DNA from: JAWRCU01 sp033542235
GTDB taxonomy: Bacteria; Pseudomonadota; Alphaproteobacteria; Rhizobiales; Rhizobiaceae
Direction of reading: 5' to 3'
DNA: 64,000 nucleotides
Assembly: GCF_033542235.1 (NCBI RefSeq)
Contig: NZ_JAWRCU010000016.1
Span: 1-64,000, forward strand
Shown here: positions 49,885 through 58,631 of the stretch, one piece after another
Position numbering within the stretch: position 1 is the first letter of the stretch
Layout: each line of letters starts with the position of its first letter
Made by a program: the position numbers and the translations under genes
The notes under the pieces: generated by a model
What the model was told of the DNA's origin: nothing
Database searches by the model: none
Seen by the model: only the letters and a program-made list of their open reading frames with translations

Positions 49885-50112
49885 ATGCCGCACGTCATAG
49901 TCAAACTCTGGCCGGGCAAATCCGAAGAGCAGAAGACCAGGCTGGCTGAAGCCATCACCCAGGACGTCATGAGCATCCTGAACTATGGCGAGGAATCCGT
50001 CTCTGTCGGCTTCGAAGAGGTGAGCGCCGATGCGTGGCGCGACCGGGTCTATCAGCCCGATATCGTCGCCAAGGACGAGACGCTCTACAAGAAGCCCGGC
50101 TACCGCATGTGA
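49885..50112 (+). CDS. 4-oxalocrotonate tautomerase family protein
   Basis: A 75-residue protein whose second residue is proline (M-P-H-V-I-V-K-L-W), which becomes the N-terminal catalytic proline after methionine removal. The rest (K-T-R-L-A-E-A-I-T, S-V-S-V-G-F-E-E-V) follows the tautomerase fold of PptA/YusQ types. AAAGGAG precedes the ATG. It is third in the operon. Confidence 0.85.
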   Translation: MPHVIVKLWPGKSEEQKTRLAEAITQDVMSILNYGEESVSVGFEEVSADAWRDRVYQPDIVAKDETLYKKPGYRM

Positions 50113-50117
50113 TTGCC

Positions 50118-50498
50118 ATGCCGTGGGACAAAGCCGAATTCGCCCAGATCGCCGCCGCCGACGATCTGCACATCGCGCCGTTGCGCGAGGATGGGAAGAC
50201 CTACGGCACGCCGACCTGGATCTGGTCGGTCGCTGTCGATGGCGACCTTTATGTGCGGGCCTATAACGGCCAGGACTCGCGCTGGTACAAGGCTGCCAAG
50301 AGCCAGAAGGTCGGCCGCATCGCGGCCGCCGGGATGACGAAGGACGTGACGTTCGAGACGGTTGAGGGGGACATCAATGACCGCGTCGATGACGCCTACC
50401 GCTCGAAATACCGGCAAAGCCAGTATCTCGATCCCATGATAAGCGCGCGTGCACGCGCGGCCACGGTCAGGATCAAGCCACGCGAAGCCATATCATGA
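50118..50498 (+). CDS. DUF2255 family protein
   Basis: A 126-residue protein with a flavin-reductase-like split-barrel look: W-D-K-A-E-F-A-Q-I-A-A-A-D-D-L-H-I-A-P-L-R, then T-P-T-W-I-W-S-V-A-V-D-G-D-L-Y-V-R-A-Y-N-G and W-Y-K-A-A matches DUF2255. ATG 50118 lies only five bases after the tautomerase stop, so the gene is cotranscribed and probably coupled. Function unknown. Confidence 0.83.
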   Translation: MPWDKAEFAQIAAADDLHIAPLREDGKTYGTPTWIWSVAVDGDLYVRAYNGQDSRWYKAAKSQKVGRIAAAGMTKDVTFETVEGDINDRVDDAYRSKYRQSQYLDPMISARARAATVRIKPREAIS

Positions 50499-50634
50499 TC
50501 AGGCGATGCTGGCCCTCCTGATCGCCAAAAAGGCACTGATCTCGCTCGGCGTCCCGGGCGAGACACTCGCCATCGCCTCGGTGTGACGCTGTCGGATCAG
50601 CAGAGCGTGTTCCGGAGAGCGATGACTGGGGCCA

Positions 50635-51429
50635 TCATCGAATGGGTTCCCCGAGAGACGGCGCCAACGCTGCGTAATGCGACATTTCGGCAACGCACCA
50701 GCGCTCGAACTCATCCACGAGCGCTGCGCTCGCGGAGCGGTCGGCCTCGATGGCCCCCGACCGGTGCAGCCAGGTGACGACGTTTCCGACATGTGAACGG
50801 GAAACCTGAAACCGCTCGGCCAGCGCCGAGTAGGTGAGCGCAATCCGGTCCCTGCCGGCCAGCCGCCTGTAATGATCGGCCATGATGGCGGTTAGCACGG
50901 GATAACCGCCGTCGTAGCCGGCCATCGCAAAAACCGTCGGAAACGGAGCGATGACGGTGCCCGCCTCGAGCACATGCCGGGCCGAGCCCCAGATCATCCT
51001 GCCGATCCTGTCCGCGGACGACTCGGCAAGACGGGCTAGCGCGGCTCCATGGATATGATCGTAGGCTGCGAGGAAGGCGACGCAAGATCTGCCTATTTCC
51101 CGCACGAGGCGCGGTTGCGGCCGCAGGACCGACTGGCGCCGATTTCCCGTCACCGGCTCTGCAGATACCAGCCCGGAGTCCTTGAGGAGGTTCACGAAAC
51201 TCGTCAACTGGCGAGGACTGAGGCTGGAAACCGTTTTCAGTCGCGACAAGGTGGGAGCCGGACCGCCCTGTTCACGCCAGCCGTAGAAATTCCAGATGAG
51301 CATGTAGGCGGCGTAGTATCTGTCGAATTGATTGAGAAGCTTCCTGATCGGCCAACTCAATGGGGAGGGCTCGATCATCGTCTCGCAATACTGCCCGGCG
51401 GACTCTCTGAACTTGGCGCTGTCTCTCAT
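50635..51429 (-). CDS. Winged-helix regulator divergent from autotransporter 2
   Basis: A 264-residue protein with no named family that I can assign. Two winged-helix-like segments are visible, one at about residues 40-85 (L-S-P-R-Q-L-T-S-F-V-N-L-L-K-D-S-G-L-V) and one near 205-235 (T-Y-S-A-L-A-E-R-F-Q-V-S-R-S-H-V-G-N-V-V-T-W-L). ATG 51429 with AAGGG ahead is preferred over ATG 51453. The gap of 150 bases to the divergent autotransporter suggests that it regulates it. Some MarR-like proteins have similar double helices. Confidence 0.7.
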   Translation of the reverse strand: MRDSAKFRESAGQYCETMIEPSPLSWPIRKLLNQFDRYYAAYMLIWNFYGWREQGGPAPTLSRLKTVSSLSPRQLTSFVNLLKDSGLVSAEPVTGNRRQSVLRPQPRLVREIGRSCVAFLAAYDHIHGAALARLAESSADRIGRMIWGSARHVLEAGTVIAPFPTVFAMAGYDGGYPVLTAIMADHYRRLAGRDRIALTYSALAERFQVSRSHVGNVVTWLHRSGAIEADRSASAALVDEFERWCVAEMSHYAALAPSLGEPIR

Positions 51430-51579
51430 GGGGCCCTTGGGTGCCCGTAACATGCTTTCGCGCGATATGTAACGAAAAGCCGGAATGGTGCAAAGTTTGG
51501 ATTGGCGAACGCCCCCACGGTTCCGCGATAAGGACGACGAGTCTGTGAGACGCGACGAGAGCGGGAAAGTTCGCAAGGA

Positions 51580-54500
51580 ATGCCGAGGACGAGAAGACCT
51601 GGTTCCCTGTTCATTGAGGATCGTTGCGCGCATGCCTCGGTTGGGGTGCTCGAGCCCGTTCGGTCGTCAAGGCTTCGGTGGTCGGGATACGGGACGACGG
51701 CCATGGCCAAGACGTTGGCGGCGGGGGTCTCGACCCTCTCGCTTGTGCTCTGTTGTCAGCCGGCGCGGTCGCAGGATCAGTCCTTCGCTCAGCCGAGTAT
51801 TTACTGGGACGGCGGCGACCCGGATTCGCACAACAATGACGTGGTGGACGGCGGCTCGGGCGTCTGGACTGCAGGGCTCGGACCTCTCGACAGCAACTGG
51901 ACCGACCAGACCGGGGCGTCGAACGGCGGCTACAATCTCAATCCGTCCTTCGCCGTGTTCCAAGGCGCGGCCGGTACAGTGAGGGTGGATGACACGGCGG
52001 GGGCGGTCGGCGTCACCGGCATGCATTTCGCGTCGGATGGCTACCGCATCGAGGGCGACCCGCTCACGCTTCACGGCCAGAACAATGCGACCGTGATCCG
52101 TGTCGGCGACGGCACAGCTGCGGGAGCGTCGATGACGGCGACCATAGGAGCCGTGCTCAGCGGCAACTCCAGCCTCGTCAAGGATGATCTCGGCACGCTC
52201 GCGCTGGCCGGAACCAACACTTATACCGGCGGGACCGTCATCCGATCCGGTACCGTACGGATTCTGAACGACCGCGCGCTCGGGAGCGGCCCGATCAACA
52301 TGCTGGCGGGAACTGCCCTCAGCTTCGCCACCTCTCCCTGGCAGACGATGGGCGCTGTCGATCTTGGCGGCGATGTCACGTTCGAGGTCGACCAGTATCG
52401 GAACGCATCGCTCAACCGGACGATCTCGGGCGCGGGTGGCTTCGCCAAGACCGGCCTCGGCACACTCAGCCTATATGGCGATAATAGCTTTGCGGGCGAC
52501 GTTCATGTCCGCCAAGGCAGGCTCTGGGTCGACAATTGGGCTGCCCAGCCCAACCGCGCCATCGCCGACACCGCACGCGTGACAGTCGACGCCGGCGCGG
52601 TCATCGCCTTCCAGAAGGCGGAAACGATCGGCGAGCTTGCCGGGGCCGGTGTGGTCGACATTACCTATGCCGGCGATCTGGGGCTGACGGTCGGAGCCAC
52701 AGATCGCGATTTTACGTTCGCGGGCAACATATCGGGCGGAGATCCGGCAAGGCCGGGCTTTCCGCCGCTCTATGGTCTCACGAAGACGGGCAGTGGCACC
52801 TTCACGCTGACTGGAACCAGCGATTCACAACAAGCGGTCCTCGTAAGCGGCGGCGCGCTGGCGGTGGATGGATCGATTGCCAGCGGGCTCGTCGATGTCG
52901 GCACGGGGGGAACGCTTAGCGGCCACGGCAGCATTGCCGGAACCGTGCAGATCTACGGTGGTGGCACCCTTCACGGCCGTTCCGGTGAGACGCTTTCTAT
53001 TGGGGGCAACCTGTCGCTGGCACCAAGTTCTGTTGTCGATGTGAGCCTCGGCCTGCCGGGCAACGCCGCGCTATTCAGCGTCGGCGGCGATCTCACATTG
53101 GATGGGAAGTTGAATGTTTCGGACGCGGGCGGCTTCGGCGCGGGCGTCTATCGCCTCATCGACTATCGCGGGACCCTCATCGACCACGGCCTCGACATTG
53201 GAACGAAACCTGCGGGGGTAGGCGCTGACAGCCTCTCCGTTCAGACGGCCGTGACAAACCAGGTCAATCTCGTTTCCTCGGCAGGTGCAACGCTCGGCTT
53301 CTGGGATGGCGCCGATGCGAGCATGCACGACAACGGAAGGGTGGACGGTGGCTCCGGCTCCTGGCGCGCGGACGGCCGCAATTGGACCGACCAGAGCGGT
53401 ATGGTGAATGGTCGCTTCAAGCCCAACCCGACCTTTGCGGTATTTCAGGGTGCATCCGGAACCGTGACCGTCGATGACGATGCCGGTGCCCTTGGCGTGA
53501 GCGGGATGCAATTTGCCTCAAACGGCTACCGGATCGAAGGCGACCCGCTGGCGCTCCAGGGTACGAACGGCGTGACTATCATCAGGGTCGGCGACGGCAC
53601 GGCGGCGGGCGTGTCGATGACGGCAACCATTGCCTCAAGTCTGAGCGGTGTTTCCGCCCTGGTCAAAGACGACCTTGGTACTCTGGTGATCACGGGAGCC
53701 AATACCCATTCCAGCGGGACGGAACTGCGCGCCGGCATCTTGCAGGTCTCGGCAGACAACAATCTCGGCGCCGCATCCGGCGGCCTGACTTTCTCCGGTG
53801 GCACGCTGGCGACGACGGCCAGTTTCGATACGAGCCGCGCGATCATGCTGACACGGGGCGGAAGCGTCAACGTGGCCGCGAGCACCGAACTCGGCCTGTC
53901 CGGCACGATTTCCGGCTCGGGTGATCTGGTGAAGCTGGGCAACGGCGTTCTGCGCCTCGACAATACCGGAAACGGATACGGAAATACCCTCGTCGAGGCC
54001 GGGACGCTGGTCGGAAATGCCTCATCGATACGCGGTGACATCGGCAATGCCGGCACAGTGGTGTTCGAGCAGGCGGCCGACGGGTCCTTTGCTGGCGATA
54101 TCCTTGGGCTGAACGGCACACGCGGCGCGATGATCAAAAAGGGGGCGGGCGTTCTGAAGCTCGGCGGCATCTCCAATCTCGACTGGTCAGTCGAGGCGGG
54201 CGGGTTGATATCTGCTACCGATCGCTTTACCGGGGACGTGACGCTGGCCGCTGGTTCAAGCTTCGTCTTCGATCAGGCTTACGCCGGTGTCTATGCGGGG
54301 ATGATCTCGGGATCGGGCAGTCTTTCTTTCATCGGCGGGGGCGCGGTACAGCTCACTGGCGACAGCTCCGGTTTCACGGGGCTGTCCACGGTCACGGACG
54401 CGGTGTTGAGAGTCGACGAAGTTCTTGGCGGCTCGACCATCATTGGCGCAGGGGGGCTGCTTCACGGCACGGGCATCATCGGTTCGGGCGCCGGCTCGGT

Positions 54501-56001
54501 GATCACCGTCGCTGCGGGTGGGACGCTGGCGCCCGGCAATTCTATCGGCACCCTGACCGTCAATGGTGATCTCATCATCGAGAAGGGCTCGCACTTTGCC
54601 GTCGAAGTCGATCCGCAAGGCACGACGTCCGACCTGGTCCATGTCACCGGCAACGCCACACTCGATGGCGGGCTGGTGGTCCATGTCGGCTATCCCGGCA
54701 GATATGGGCTGCATTCCAGCTACACGATCCTGTCGGCGGACGGCAAGCTAACCGGCCGGTTCGACAATGCGACTTCGGCCTATGCCTTCGTGACGCCGGA
54801 CCTCGCCTATGATTACGGGGCGGGTACGGTCTCGCTCGAACTGGTGCACAACAATCGCGACTTTGCGTCGATGGCGGAAACCCGCAACCAGCGCGCCACG
54901 GCTACCGGGATCGAGAGCATCGGCTTTGATGCAGGCGACGCCGTCTACGACGCCATCGCGCTGCTTCCCGATGACACAAACCTCATCCGCCAAAGCTTCG
55001 ACCAACTCTCCGGAGAGATATATGCCAGCGCGACGACGGCGCTGATCGACGACAGCCGTTTCGTCCGGGAAACCGCCACAGACCGCATCCGCGCCGCTTT
55101 CGGAGATGTCGGCGCATCCTCGGCTCCTGTCACGGTTTATGACGACAAGCGGGCGAGGACCGCAGACCCGACCGACGACGGCCTTGCGATCTGGGGACAG
55201 GGCTTCGGCTCATGGGGCCAATTGGACGGCGACGGCAACGCCGGAAACCTCAGCCATGACACGGGCGGTTTCCTGGTTGGTGTCGATGCGCCGGTCTTCG
55301 ATACATGGCGTCTCGGCGTGCTCGGCGGCTACAGCCGTTCCAGCTTTTCGGCAAGAGATCGCGCCTCGTCGGGCGACAGCGATAACTATCACCTCGGCCT
55401 CTATGGCGGCACGCAATCTGGCAATCTTGGTTTGCGCGCCGGTCTCGCCTACACATGGCAGGACATCTCAACCAGCCGAACCATCGCCTTTCCGGGCTTC
55501 AGCGATCGGTTGGCGAGCGGCTATCGTGCCGGAACCTTCCAGGCCTTTGGCGATCTCGGCTACCGCCTCGACGCGAGCCTCGCCTCCTTCGAGCCTTTCG
55601 CCAACCTCGCTCATGTCAGCCTGCACACCGACGGGTTCACAGAACAGGGGGGCGCGGCGGCACTTCATGGCGATGGCCAGACCACCAACACGACCTTCTC
55701 CACGCTCGGCCTGCGAGCCGCGACGAACTTCGATCTCGGCGGCGTGGCGATGACGGCGCGGGGCTTGCTCGGCTGGCGGCATGCCTTTGGCGACCTCACG
55801 CCACTTTCCACCCAGGCTTTGTCGGTGGGTGACGCCTTCACCATTGCAGGCGTGCCGATCGCAGAGGATGCGGCTGTCATCGAGGCCGGGCTCGATTTCA
55901 AGCCGGCGCCGACCACCATCCTCGGTCTTTCCTACAGCGGACAGATTGCCCAAGATGCCCGGCAGCACGGCTTCAGAGCTGATTTCAATGTACGATTCTG
56001 A
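51580..56001 (+). CDS. Large type Va autotransporter (1473 residues)
   Basis: A paralogue of the protein encoded at 40328-46285. The signal region includes M-A-K-T-L-A-A-G-V-S-T-L-S-L-V-L; an alternative start at ATG 51703 would remove 41 residues. The passenger holds two copies of the W-D-G module (from about residues 75 and 574), autotransporter-associated beta-strand repeats (L-G-T-L-x-L-x-G-x-N-T-Y-T-G-G-T), and no 50-residue T5SS/PEP-CTERM-type repeats. A 271-residue beta-barrel from about residue 1203 (G-L-A-I-W-G-Q-G-F-G-S-W-G) ends F-N-V-R-F, exactly the barrel length of the paralogue. Adhesion or biofilm formation is inferred. Confidence 0.92.
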   Translation: MPRTRRPGSLFIEDRCAHASVGVLEPVRSSRLRWSGYGTTAMAKTLAAGVSTLSLVLCCQPARSQDQSFAQPSIYWDGGDPDSHNNDVVDGGSGVWTAGLGPLDSNWTDQTGASNGGYNLNPSFAVFQGAAGTVRVDDTAGAVGVTGMHFASDGYRIEGDPLTLHGQNNATVIRVGDGTAAGASMTATIGAVLSGNSSLVKDDLGTLALAGTNTYTGGTVIRSGTVRILNDRALGSGPINMLAGTALSFATSPWQTMGAVDLGGDVTFEVDQYRNASLNRTISGAGGFAKTGLGTLSLYGDNSFAGDVHVRQGRLWVDNWAAQPNRAIADTARVTVDAGAVIAFQKAETIGELAGAGVVDITYAGDLGLTVGATDRDFTFAGNISGGDPARPGFPPLYGLTKTGSGTFTLTGTSDSQQAVLVSGGALAVDGSIASGLVDVGTGGTLSGHGSIAGTVQIYGGGTLHGRSGETLSIGGNLSLAPSSVVDVSLGLPGNAALFSVGGDLTLDGKLNVSDAGGFGAGVYRLIDYRGTLIDHGLDIGTKPAGVGADSLSVQTAVTNQVNLVSSAGATLGFWDGADASMHDNGRVDGGSGSWRADGRNWTDQSGMVNGRFKPNPTFAVFQGASGTVTVDDDAGALGVSGMQFASNGYRIEGDPLALQGTNGVTIIRVGDGTAAGVSMTATIASSLSGVSALVKDDLGTLVITGANTHSSGTELRAGILQVSADNNLGAASGGLTFSGGTLATTASFDTSRAIMLTRGGSVNVAASTELGLSGTISGSGDLVKLGNGVLRLDNTGNGYGNTLVEAGTLVGNASSIRGDIGNAGTVVFEQAADGSFAGDILGLNGTRGAMIKKGAGVLKLGGISNLDWSVEAGGLISATDRFTGDVTLAAGSSFVFDQAYAGVYAGMISGSGSLSFIGGGAVQLTGDSSGFTGLSTVTDAVLRVDEVLGGSTIIGAGGLLHGTGIIGSGAGSVITVAAGGTLAPGNSIGTLTVNGDLIIEKGSHFAVEVDPQGTTSDLVHVTGNATLDGGLVVHVGYPGRYGLHSSYTILSADGKLTGRFDNATSAYAFVTPDLAYDYGAGTVSLELVHNNRDFASMAETRNQRATATGIESIGFDAGDAVYDAIALLPDDTNLIRQSFDQLSGEIYASATTALIDDSRFVRETATDRIRAAFGDVGASSAPVTVYDDKRARTADPTDDGLAIWGQGFGSWGQLDGDGNAGNLSHDTGGFLVGVDAPVFDTWRLGVLGGYSRSSFSARDRASSGDSDNYHLGLYGGTQSGNLGLRAGLAYTWQDISTSRTIAFPGFSDRLASGYRAGTFQAFGDLGYRLDASLASFEPFANLAHVSLHTDGFTEQGGAAALHGDGQTTNTTFSTLGLRAATNFDLGGVAMTARGLLGWRHAFGDLTPLSTQALSVGDAFTIAGVPIAEDAAVIEAGLDFKPAPTTILGLSYSGQIAQDARQHGFRADFNVRF

Positions 56002-56126
56002 TGGCAGGAAAAACAGCACGAACACTGCAACGGCCATCGCGACGGTAGCCGCCATGGCGACGATCCTCAATTCAGCAGGCTCTCCCTTCGGCTGAGAATG
56101 CGCTCAAACCGAATACTAGTCTTAAC

Positions 56127-56456
56127 CTAGAAGCGTCGCCGCCCGACGCGGCGCACATCCACGACGCGGCCATTGCTTCTGCGCACTGCAATCTCATACT
56201 GGCGGCCGCTTCGCCACGCGCGGTAGACGAAATAGCGCCCGCTGCAATTTATCCTTCGGACGTCGCGGAACCCGCGACTGCGCACACGCCGCGCGCCCTC
56301 GGCGCAACTGATCGCCCTTCCACCGCTGAGATTGGTGCCGACATGAATGCTTATCGATACTGCCTCCGCGGGTGTCGAAAGCGCCATCGGCTCGACCAAG
56401 AGGGCGAGGGTGAGGACAAGAGCTGCCAGGGGAGATCGAGACACTAAAACCTCCAT
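56127..56456 (-). CDS. Small secreted cationic protein beside autotransporter 2
   Basis: A 109-residue exported protein with a signal peptide of about 32 residues ending P-A-E-A. The mature part is strongly arginine-rich (C-A-E-G-A-R-R-V-R-S-R-G-F-R-D-V-R-R-I-N-C-S-G-R) with two cysteines likely to form a disulfide, and ends V-D-V-R-R-V-G-R-R-R-F. Similar R-G-F-x-x-V-R-x-x-x-C-x-G-R proteins occur widely in Rhizobiales without known function. ATG 56456 is used; a GTG one codon upstream is possible. It is convergent with autotransporter 2, 125 bases from its stop. Confidence 0.75.
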   Translation of the reverse strand: MEVLVSRSPLAALVLTLALLVEPMALSTPAEAVSISIHVGTNLSGGRAISCAEGARRVRSRGFRDVRRINCSGRYFVYRAWRSGRQYEIAVRRSNGRVVDVRRVGRRRF

Positions 56457-56675
56457 CACGAGAGGTCGCAGACGGCAGGTGCGCAGCCATTCTGTCTGGA
56501 GAAATCAAACAAGCACGGCGTCTGTACCGATGATCTCGCGTATCCTTTGTTACGGCCGCCTCGCCGAGGTCATACTAGCGCGCCTGTCTACGCTCGCAAA
56601 GTAGAAGTGCCGCAGGGCATGCAACAAGCGCAAAATCCGGCTAGAATTGGAGAACCAACAGGGGGAGGGGGCTCC

Positions 56676-57803
56676 ATGTGTTCGCGCCAATTGATCGTTG
56701 CCGGATTATTTGCGTTGTCGATGGCAGGGGCCGCCCTTGCCGGGGAACCAACCGAATGCGACCGTTTGGCCGGATCGCCCACCGACCCAAACCGGGTCGG
56801 GGAGGGAATTGGCCTCTACGGGATCGAACCGGCTGAGGCCATCGCGGCTTGCGAAAAGGCATTGGCTTCCGACCCGCAAAATCCGCGCCTCCTTTTCAAT
56901 CTCGGCCGGGCGCACGATGCGGCAAGCCTCGTCGACAAACAGCCCGAGCAGAAGGCGGAGGCCGGACGGAATTTCAAGGCTGCGGCGGACCAGGGCTATC
57001 CGGCGGCACAAGTCGCTTTGGCGGCCTTCCATTGGTATGGCTGGGGCGGCTTCGAGCGAGATGCGGACGAGGCCATGCGTCTGTTGGAAAAGGCGATGAT
57101 GGCGGACGCCAATGAGGCCAAGTCGCAGCGCCGGAGCCTGTTTGGCGATACGACCTTCAACCCTGAGGCCGACGAGGCGCAACTCCGGATCGTCGAGGAG
57201 GCGGCCGACGCCGGCGATGCCGACGCGCTCTACGCGCTCAGCCTGCCGTTGAACCTGGGCGGGGACGCAGACCAGGAGGCAGAACTTGCTCGCCTGCTGC
57301 ACCAGGCTGCTGCGCAAGGCAGCGCCACTGCGGCGCAAGATCTCGCAAGAATGTACTTCCGGGGCAAAGGCGGCCTGGGGAGAAACCCGGAAGAGTCTCT
57401 GCGCCTTTTCCAAAAGGCCGTAGCGGGAGACGATCCCCAAGCGTGGCAGCTCGTAGCGGTGCTCTATGAACGGGGCAGCTACGGCCTGCCGAAAGACGAC
57501 AAGGAGGCGGCCAGGCTTTTCAAGCTGGCGAGCGACGAAGGCAATGCATTCGCGCAATACGAGCTCGGGAGGTTTTACGAGGAGGGCAATGGCGGACTGC
57601 CGCAGGATACGCGAGAAGCGGCGCGCCTCTACAAGCTTGCAGCAGATCAGGGCAATAGCGACGCGACGCTTGTTCTCGCCCGCTACATGGCGGAGGGCCG
57701 GGGAGGTTATGAAGCGAACAAGGCCAAGGCGATCGAGTATCTCAAGCGCGCCGCACGCTGGAGCTCTGAGGCGAAGGAAGAACTGGCGAAGATGGGCGAA
57801 TGA
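56676..57803 (+). CDS. Exported Sel1-like repeat protein
   Basis: A 375-residue secreted protein with a signal peptide of about 22 residues (cleaved near A-A-L-A-G-E). Helical Sel1-type repeats of about 36 residues cover most of it, for example A-A-D-Q-G-Y-P-A-A-Q-V-A-L-A, G-S-A-T-A-A-Q-D-L-A-R-M-Y-F-R-G-K-G-G and G-N-A-F-A-Q-Y-E-L-G-R-F-Y-E-E-G-N-G-G. Such solenoids mediate protein-protein contacts in signalling or envelope complexes; in S. meliloti ExoR is of this type. GGGAGGGGG precedes ATG 56676. Confidence 0.88.
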   Translation: MCSRQLIVAGLFALSMAGAALAGEPTECDRLAGSPTDPNRVGEGIGLYGIEPAEAIAACEKALASDPQNPRLLFNLGRAHDAASLVDKQPEQKAEAGRNFKAAADQGYPAAQVALAAFHWYGWGGFERDADEAMRLLEKAMMADANEAKSQRRSLFGDTTFNPEADEAQLRIVEEAADAGDADALYALSLPLNLGGDADQEAELARLLHQAAAQGSATAAQDLARMYFRGKGGLGRNPEESLRLFQKAVAGDDPQAWQLVAVLYERGSYGLPKDDKEAARLFKLASDEGNAFAQYELGRFYEEGNGGLPQDTREAARLYKLAADQGNSDATLVLARYMAEGRGGYEANKAKAIEYLKRAARWSSEAKEELAKMGE

Positions 57804-57995
57804 CCCCACATCGGCCCTGCCGGCCGGGAGCGCTGGGGGGCTGGAATCGGGCAAAGTTCCCGAAATCGCGCTGGCGGCAAAATTAATGGTTCTCAGGAGC
57901 CTGTATAAGCTGGATCACAGCAAATTTTGTGAACTGGCTATTTTCAACAAGCCAGGCCATCTGGCATCTGTTTTTGCAGTGCAAGGAGTTCTGCG

Positions 57996-58631
57996 ATGTA
58001 CACGCCTCCCGCCTTCCGCGACGACGTTCAGGAGAGTTTGAGGGCGACGATCCGCGCCGCGCGGCTGGCAAACTTCGTCACCGCCACGCCGGACGGGCCG
58101 TTGGCGACCGCATTGCCTCTCTATCTCGACGAGAGCGAGGGCGAGCATGGCGTGATCTATGGCCACCTTGCGAAGGCAAACCCTCAGTGGCGTATTCCGC
58201 CGCTGGGTGATGGTCTCGCAATCTTCATGGGGCCGGATGCTTACGTGACACCGACCTGGTATGCGACCAAGCAGGAAACAGGGAAGGTCGTGCCGACCTG
58301 GAACTACGTCGCTGTCCACGCCCACGGCCCGGTCGAGTTCTTCGAGGACCCGGACAGGCTGCTGGAAGTCGTCAGACGTTTGACCAACCTCCATGAAGGT
58401 GAGCGTGCCTCGCCCTGGGCGGTGTCGGATGCCCCGGCGGATTTCGTTCAGGCGCAACTGCGCGGGATCGTCGGTATCCGCATGCCGATCACCAGGCTCG
58501 AGGGTAAGCGCAAGATGAGCCAGAACCGCAGCGATGCGGACCGTCGTGGGGTCGTGAATGGGCTGTTGGAGAGCGAGCGGCCTTCAGACCGGGCGGTGTC
58601 CGCCCTTATTCCCTTGCAGAGTGCAGGATAG
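57996..58631 (+). CDS. PaiB-like FMN-binding protein
   Basis: A 211-residue protein of the PaiB/FMN-binding split-barrel family (negative regulator of sporulation/protease genes in Bacillus). It begins M-Y-T-P-P-A-F, and the family segments A-T-P-D-G-P-L-A-T-A-L-P, G-H-L-A-K-A-N-P-Q-W, Y-V-T-P-T-W-Y-A-T-K and V-P-T-W-N-Y-V-A-V-H-A-H-G are all present. AAGGAG precedes the ATG. Its role in proteobacteria is unclear. The stop codon abuts that of the next, convergent gene with no spacer. Confidence 0.9.
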   Translation: MYTPPAFRDDVQESLRATIRAARLANFVTATPDGPLATALPLYLDESEGEHGVIYGHLAKANPQWRIPPLGDGLAIFMGPDAYVTPTWYATKQETGKVVPTWNYVAVHAHGPVEFFEDPDRLLEVVRRLTNLHEGERASPWAVSDAPADFVQAQLRGIVGIRMPITRLEGKRKMSQNRSDADRRGVVNGLLESERPSDRAVSALIPLQSAG

